A DNA stretch of 64,000 bases. Origin: Clostridiales bacterium. GTDB taxonomy: Bacteria; Bacillota; Clostridia; Christensenellales; Aristaeellaceae. The position numbers and the translations under genes were made by a program. The DNA lies in the NCBI GenBank assembly GCA_015056205.1, contig SVGS01000020.1, forward strand, positions 1-64,000. Direction: 5' to 3'. Positions 60,625-64,000 of this stretch are shown piece after piece. Positions within the stretch are counted from its first letter, which is position 1. Each line of letters starts with the position of its first letter. Under the pieces are notes generated by a model, which searched no databases, was not told where the DNA came from, and saw only the letters and a program-made list of their open reading frames with translations.

Positions 60625-60653
60625 AAAAGATTCCCCGGATTGCTCCGGGGAAT
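60625..60653 (-). terminator. Terminator of the coiled-coil gene
   Basis: ATTCCCCGGA pairs with TCCGGGGAAT; on the minus strand CTTTTCGC follows. Confidence 0.65.
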
Positions 60654-60693
60654 CCAGTGTTCAGATGCTGTTCAGACCCTCTCTTCGGCCGTG

Positions 60694-61506
60694 TCAGGCG
60701 TTCCGCCGCGGTTTCCTTCTCCTGCGCCGCTTCTGCTGCTGGTCGATCGTTTTGGCAGCCTTCTCCGCCGCTTCGGTCACGGTATCCTGGGCCGCTTCGG
60801 CCGTCTTCTCCACCGCTTCAGCCGTCTTCTCCACCGCCTGGGCGGCTTCCTCCACGGCTTCCTTCGTCACCTCGGCGCTTTTTTCCGTCTCCGGGCGGGT
60901 TTCCTGCGTGTCCACATGGCCCTCGCTGGCGCCGATGACAATCAGCTCGCCCTCCGCTCCTGTCAGCTTATCCGTTCCGGATTTCAGCGCGTCCACCAGC
61001 TGCTGGCTGAAGTTCGCCTTCAGGGCTTCCACATCGCCCTGGAACAGCGTCTTGCCCGCCTGCTGGGCCACCTGGCCCAGAGCGTCCATCAGCACTTTGA
61101 TCTGGTTCAGATAGTAATTATAGGTTTCCGAGAAATTGTTCACCGTGTCGGCCACGAAATTTTCATTATCCCGCCGGTTGCCCGCAATTTCGTTTTCCAG
61201 ATTGTGCCGGGCCAGGGCGGCTTCCCGGGCGAATTCCTGCTCCCGTTTAACCCGGCTGTCCTCAAACTCTTTGATTTTGGCCTCATAGAGCTTCTTCAGC
61301 CCTTCATATTCCGCGATGGATACCTTCATCGACTCTTCCAGATCCGGAATGCTGGAACCGGCGATCTTCCCTTCCAGCTCCTTCACCCTGCTTTTCGAAT
61401 AATCAAGCTCTTTCTGCAGCTTCGACTTCTCCTCGTTGGCCTTTTCCAGATCCAGCTTGACGGTCAGCAGCATAGAGGATAATTCCTTCGAGCGGCTTCC
61501 GAACAT
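60694..61506 (-). CDS. Cytosolic coiled-coil protein with Lys/Arg tail
   Basis: A protein of 270 residues; start at MFGSRSKELS with AGGAGG upstream. Residues 1-130 are a long coiled coil (VKLDLEKANEEKSKLQKELD, YSKSRVKELEGKI), then a helical region. About 195-255 is an Ala/Glu helix repeat (EEAAQAVEKTAEAVEKTAEA), followed by a strongly basic end QKRRRRRKPRRNA. No signal peptide. The basic tail could bind nucleic acid. Family unknown. Promoter at 61559. Confidence 0.75.
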   Translation of the reverse strand: MFGSRSKELSSMLLTVKLDLEKANEEKSKLQKELDYSKSRVKELEGKIAGSSIPDLEESMKVSIAEYEGLKKLYEAKIKEFEDSRVKREQEFAREAALARHNLENEIAGNRRDNENFVADTVNNFSETYNYYLNQIKVLMDALGQVAQQAGKTLFQGDVEALKANFSQQLVDALKSGTDKLTGAEGELIVIGASEGHVDTQETRPETEKSAEVTKEAVEEAAQAVEKTAEAVEKTAEAAQDTVTEAAEKAAKTIDQQQKRRRRRKPRRNA

Positions 61507-61558
61507 GATGCAGTCCTCCTTTATTTTAACGAAATACATCCTGATGATGGATTATTTT

Positions 61559-61588
61559 ATCATAAAAAAGTGACGAAATTTTGAACAA
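61559..61588 (-). promoter_or_regulatory. Promoter of the coiled-coil gene
   Basis: Minus-strand TTGTTC (61588-61583), 18 bp, TATGAT (61564-61559). Confidence 0.5.
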
Positions 61589-61620
61589 CAGATGACAGAT
61601 TATCACCAGTTCACAAAGTT

Positions 61621-62271
61621 TTATCCTTCCTGCTTAAACAAAAAGACTTTCGGCTGACATTCCCGGTCTCCCCGGGTGATTCTCAGCGCCTCGCCGTCCC
61701 GCCGGATCTCTTCCTTTCCGAAAAGCGCGAGAAAGTCCTCCGGACCGCTGATCGGCCAGTCTGCGTTGAATTTCGTCCGGTAATGCATCGGGAGAATGGT
61801 ACCGGCCTCCAGCCGGTCCGCGGTCTCCCGGGCCATGGCCGCGCCGATGGTATAGAATCCGCCAACCGGAATCATCAGAATATCCGGGTGTTTCAGGATT
61901 CTCGCGTTCTCTTCGGTCAGCGCGCATCCCAGATCCCCCAGATGAACCACCCTCAGGCCCTCCGCTTCCAGCAGAAAATGCAGGGTTTTCCCCCGTTTGG
62001 CGCCCTGCGCGTCGTCATGATCCCCGGTTACGGCGGTCAGGCGGATTCCGGTCTCCAGCGTGTATTCACCGGCGGTATCAATGACCCGCGGATTCCCCTC
62101 CAGCAGGTTCACCGCGTCATGGTCGTGGTGATGATGGGACACCAGAGCCACATCCGCCCGGATTTTACGGACCGGATAACCGCAGCTTTCGTCGTATGGA
62201 TCCGTCACGATCCGCATTCCGCTCTCCGTCTCAATCAGAAATTCCGCGTGTCCGATATGCTGAATCAGCAT
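61621..62271 (-). CDS. Metal-dependent MBL-fold hydrolase (UPF0173-like)
   Basis: A protein of 216 residues; start at 62271 (MLIQHIGHAEF) with GGAGTGGGGG upstream. Metal motif HxHxDH: His46, His48, Asp50, His51 in SHHHHDHDAV, then GDHDDAQGAKRG, VVHLGDLGCAL and IGAAMARETADRLEAGTILP with MHYRT. A cytosolic hydrolase of unknown substrate, often moonlighting as a phosphodiesterase. Third gene of the CapA/unknown/MBL unit (7-bp overlap). Confidence 0.9.
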   Translation of the reverse strand: MLIQHIGHAEFLIETESGMRIVTDPYDESCGYPVRKIRADVALVSHHHHDHDAVNLLEGNPRVIDTAGEYTLETGIRLTAVTGDHDDAQGAKRGKTLHFLLEAEGLRVVHLGDLGCALTEENARILKHPDILMIPVGGFYTIGAAMARETADRLEAGTILPMHYRTKFNADWPISGPEDFLALFGKEEIRRDGEALRITRGDRECQPKVFLFKQEG

Positions 62272-62807
62272 TTTCCCCCACTCCTCTCCTTGGGCCGGCC
62301 GGCGGCCGGATCCTCCGGTTCCGGCTGTCCCTCCGCCGTGAAAAAAGCCTCGGGAACCGGTGGAATTCCCCTGCCCGTCCGCAGCCGGACCGCCCATTCC
62401 CGGTGCAGCCCGGCGCACACCGCTTCCCAGTTTTCGCCGTTTTCTTCCCCCGCCTTGATCAGTTTCCGGATTACCCGGCCGGTTTCTTCCGGATCCCCGT
62501 TTCCGGCCGGCTTGCGCCGGCGGAGCAGGCTCAGGCAGCAGGCGGTTTCCGGCCCCGGTTTTCCCGGCTTCCATCCGGCCGGCGGCGTTTCGGGAACCTG
62601 ATCCAGATCGATCCAGCCGTTTCTTTCCGCCGCGGTCCATCCTTTTTCCCGGACCGTCCGCAGAAAAAGGGGCACGGCCTCCGGAGCGGCGGCCGGCAGA
62701 TCCGTGGCATACAGCGCGTCCTCCCGCAGGCTTCGCCGCAGCGCCGGGTGCCGCGGCGCGGAAAGGCTTTCCAGCGCCCTGCTCAGTTCCTCCCTCAAAG
62801 CGTTCAT
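62265..62807 (-). CDS. Hypothetical protein, Ala/Arg-rich helical
   Basis: A protein of 180 residues; start at MNALREELSRALES after a weak GGGACGG. Mostly helical with a conserved-looking middle (WTAAERNGWIDLDQVPETPP) and ACCLSLLRRRKPAGNG. No family is recognised. Its stop overlaps the MBL start, and the CapA stop is 14 bp upstream, so the three are one unit. Confidence 0.65.
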   Translation of the reverse strand: MNALREELSRALESLSAPRHPALRRSLREDALYATDLPAAAPEAVPLFLRTVREKGWTAAERNGWIDLDQVPETPPAGWKPGKPGPETACCLSLLRRRKPAGNGDPEETGRVIRKLIKAGEENGENWEAVCAGLHREWAVRLRTGRGIPPVPEAFFTAEGQPEPEDPAAGRPKERSGGKC

Positions 62808-62821
62808 CCGTCCCGGTTCCT

Positions 62822-64000
62822 TTATCGGATTGTCAGCGGAGAGCCGGTCAGAACGTCCGCCACGGCGTTCCCCGCCTTCTCCATGGTCTTCATCTGCTCG
62901 CTGTCCATCCCGTCCGGAGCCTTTCCGTTGACGGGTACGCACCGGTAATTGAATTTTCCGTCCTGCTTATAGCGCCAGATATACACCGGCGTATAGCTCA
63001 TTTCCGTCAGGACCGCTCCGGCCTGCCCTTTTTCAAAGGTTACATGCAGCAGGTAGCTGCCCAGGCGTTTGGCGTTGTTTCTGTTTCCGCTCAGCAGGGT
63101 TCCCAGGCTGTAAACGCACAGGGTCTGCCGCTGCCGCCGGTCGGTTCCCGTAACGGAAATCATCTCGGCCGCCTGCGGGATCCTGCTCCCGGATCCGATG
63201 ATCACGTCCGCGCCGGCTTCCGCGATCAGCTGCGCGGTCTGCCGCTGCGTTTTATCGACGTTTTTCCCGTCCTTGCCCCACTGGATCAGAATAATGACAG
63301 CTTCCGCTCCGCCGGCCCGCGCGTTCTGAATATCCCGCTGAATCGTCGCGGGATCCGCCGCCGGCACGGCGGTGTCGTCGCCGTTTTTGGCCATGCTTTT
63401 CCGCACGGAGCTGCTGATCGTGCCGGTATAGGCCCCGATATAGAACCGGATGCCGTTCAGCACCGTCAGCTCCCCGTTCGCTTCCAGCCCGGGCGTCAGA
63501 ATGCCCTGGCTTTCCAGCGCCTGACGGGTGCTCGCGAGCCCGGCCTGTCCCTTGTCGTAAATGCCGGAAAACCCGCCGAAAGCGGCCTTGATTCCCGCGC
63601 TGCTCATCAGCGCCGCCGCGGAAGCCGGAACGATGGTCGCGTTGACTTTATATTCGTCGCTCAGAATGTTTTCCAGAAAAACGCAGCTCCAGTCCGCCTG
63701 AAAGACCTCCCGCAGGGGCTGAAACATGTCCGTAAAATCGTATTTCTTCGTATCGTTGAAGTAGCAGCTCCGGCGAACCTCCGTTTCAATCGCCGTGGTT
63801 CCGCCGAAGGTCAGAACCGCCCTCGGGTTTTCCGCTCCGTCCCGCCCGGACGAAACGGCTGAGGCGGGAGGCTGCGCGGGCTGCGAAGCCGCGGCGCCCT
63901 GCGAAGCGGCTCCCGGTCCCCCGGACTGCGCCGCGGAATCCTGCTGAATCCGGATATTTTCGATCTTCTGATCGCCCTTCTCCATCTGCAGGGCGCCGGC
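62822..64000 (-). CDS. CapA-family protein, 5' end outside window
   Basis: The open frame continues past the window edge; the ATG at 63985 is not necessarily the start. About 388 visible residues. N-terminal Ala/Pro/Gln-rich linker (PGAASQGAAASQPAQPPASA), then a metallophosphatase-like fold of the poly-gamma-glutamate CapA type: LTFGGTTAIETEV, DWSCVFLENILSDEY, AEAVIILIQWG, IAEAGADVIIGSGSRIPQAA and VYSLGTLLSGN. The strict metal ligands (GD, NLE, GH) are changed to GG, VFLEN and GSGSR, so catalysis is doubtful. Probably an envelope polymer protein. Confidence 0.85.
   Translation of the reverse strand, partial: AGALQMEKGDQKIENIRIQQDSAAQSGGPGAASQGAAASQPAQPPASAVSSGRDGAENPRAVLTFGGTTAIETEVRRSCYFNDTKKYDFTDMFQPLREVFQADWSCVFLENILSDEYKVNATIVPASAAALMSSAGIKAAFGGFSGIYDKGQAGLASTRQALESQGILTPGLEANGELTVLNGIRFYIGAYTGTISSSVRKSMAKNGDDTAVPAADPATIQRDIQNARAGGAEAVIILIQWGKDGKNVDKTQRQTAQLIAEAGADVIIGSGSRIPQAAEMISVTGTDRRQRQTLCVYSLGTLLSGNRNNAKRLGSYLLHVTFEKGQAGAVLTEMSYTPVYIWRYKQDGKFNYRCVPVNGKAPDGMDSEQMKTMEKAGNAVADVLTGSPLTIR

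Noticed and set aside
1..64000. tRNA, rRNA or known riboswitch
   Set aside because: No cloverleaf-like or rRNA-like sequence was noticed on either strand by reading; a covariance-model scan would be needed to exclude small RNAs.

Overview
The window looks like a chromosomal stretch from a Gram-positive, GC-rich gut or rumen Clostridia-type bacterium, perhaps near Christensenellales; that placement is inference. The signs are strong GGAGG ribosome binding sites, many secreted proteins starting MKK plus a short hydrophobic stretch, VPKTGD wall-anchor tails, a LytTR/DUF3021 pair, YlmH, YitT, CapA, Nif11-type leader peptides, and LacI-like sensor domains fused to GGDEF. No rRNA, tRNA or CRISPR array was found. 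About 50 intact or nearly intact genes are described, plus about 10 gene remnants.

Layout. 1-11.5 kb is an accessory zone. It holds an HNH endonuclease/PASTA-like pair, a yjdF tail, an SGNH esterase, a CPBP protease, LytTR/DUF3021, an autoregulated TetR/DUF998 pair, a phage terminase tail with an HNH gene, a WYL regulator, and decayed helicase and Rpn-like fragments. 11.5-19.7 kb carries a GH28 enzyme, secreted proteins, a RAYT (REP-associated tyrosine transposase) inside a dense cluster of REP-like palindromes, REP-bounded gene tails, and orphan RiPP-like precursors. 19.8-27.4 kb holds two secreted S41 peptidases, a YolD-like protein and several broken genes (hybrid histidine kinase tail, two VPKTGD anchor tails). 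27.6-37.4 kb holds an ACT/metallo-beta-lactamase fusion, an HD hydrolase, surE, a double-glycine peptide next to a secreted transglutaminase-like protein, a LacI-sensor GGDEF protein, a flavin-type oxidase-like protein, a MATE transporter and an aldo/keto reductase. 37.4-42.3 kb is one giant exonuclease/RecQ/UvrD fusion. 42.5-48.1 kb holds secreted thioredoxin-like, SH3 and hypothetical proteins and a GH36 alpha-galactosidase. 48.1-64 kb is a more housekeeping-like block: a four-gene HD-GYP/GGDEF/rubrerythrin/zincin operon, YdcF-like, YlmH, a MATE/HTH-nuclease/YitT operon, HIT, a membrane glycosyltransferase-like protein, a coiled-coil protein, and a CapA/unknown/MBL operon cut by the window edge.

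The most unusual theme is the REP system. Two palindrome families, with arms TGAGTCA or GAGACAG, share the core GGGACGGTTCTC and occur about ten times. One RAYT gene is flanked by inverted copies. Four gene tails (yjdF, terminase, histidine kinase, GNAT) have lost their 5' part exactly at a REP, and several stop codons lie inside REP arms. This suggests that REP/RAYT activity makes deletions or gene-tail junctions here. Other candidates for new biology are three orphan double-glycine/Nif11 peptides, S41 peptidases with an EF-hand-like loop just before the catalytic serine, and the exonuclease-RecQ-UvrD fusion.
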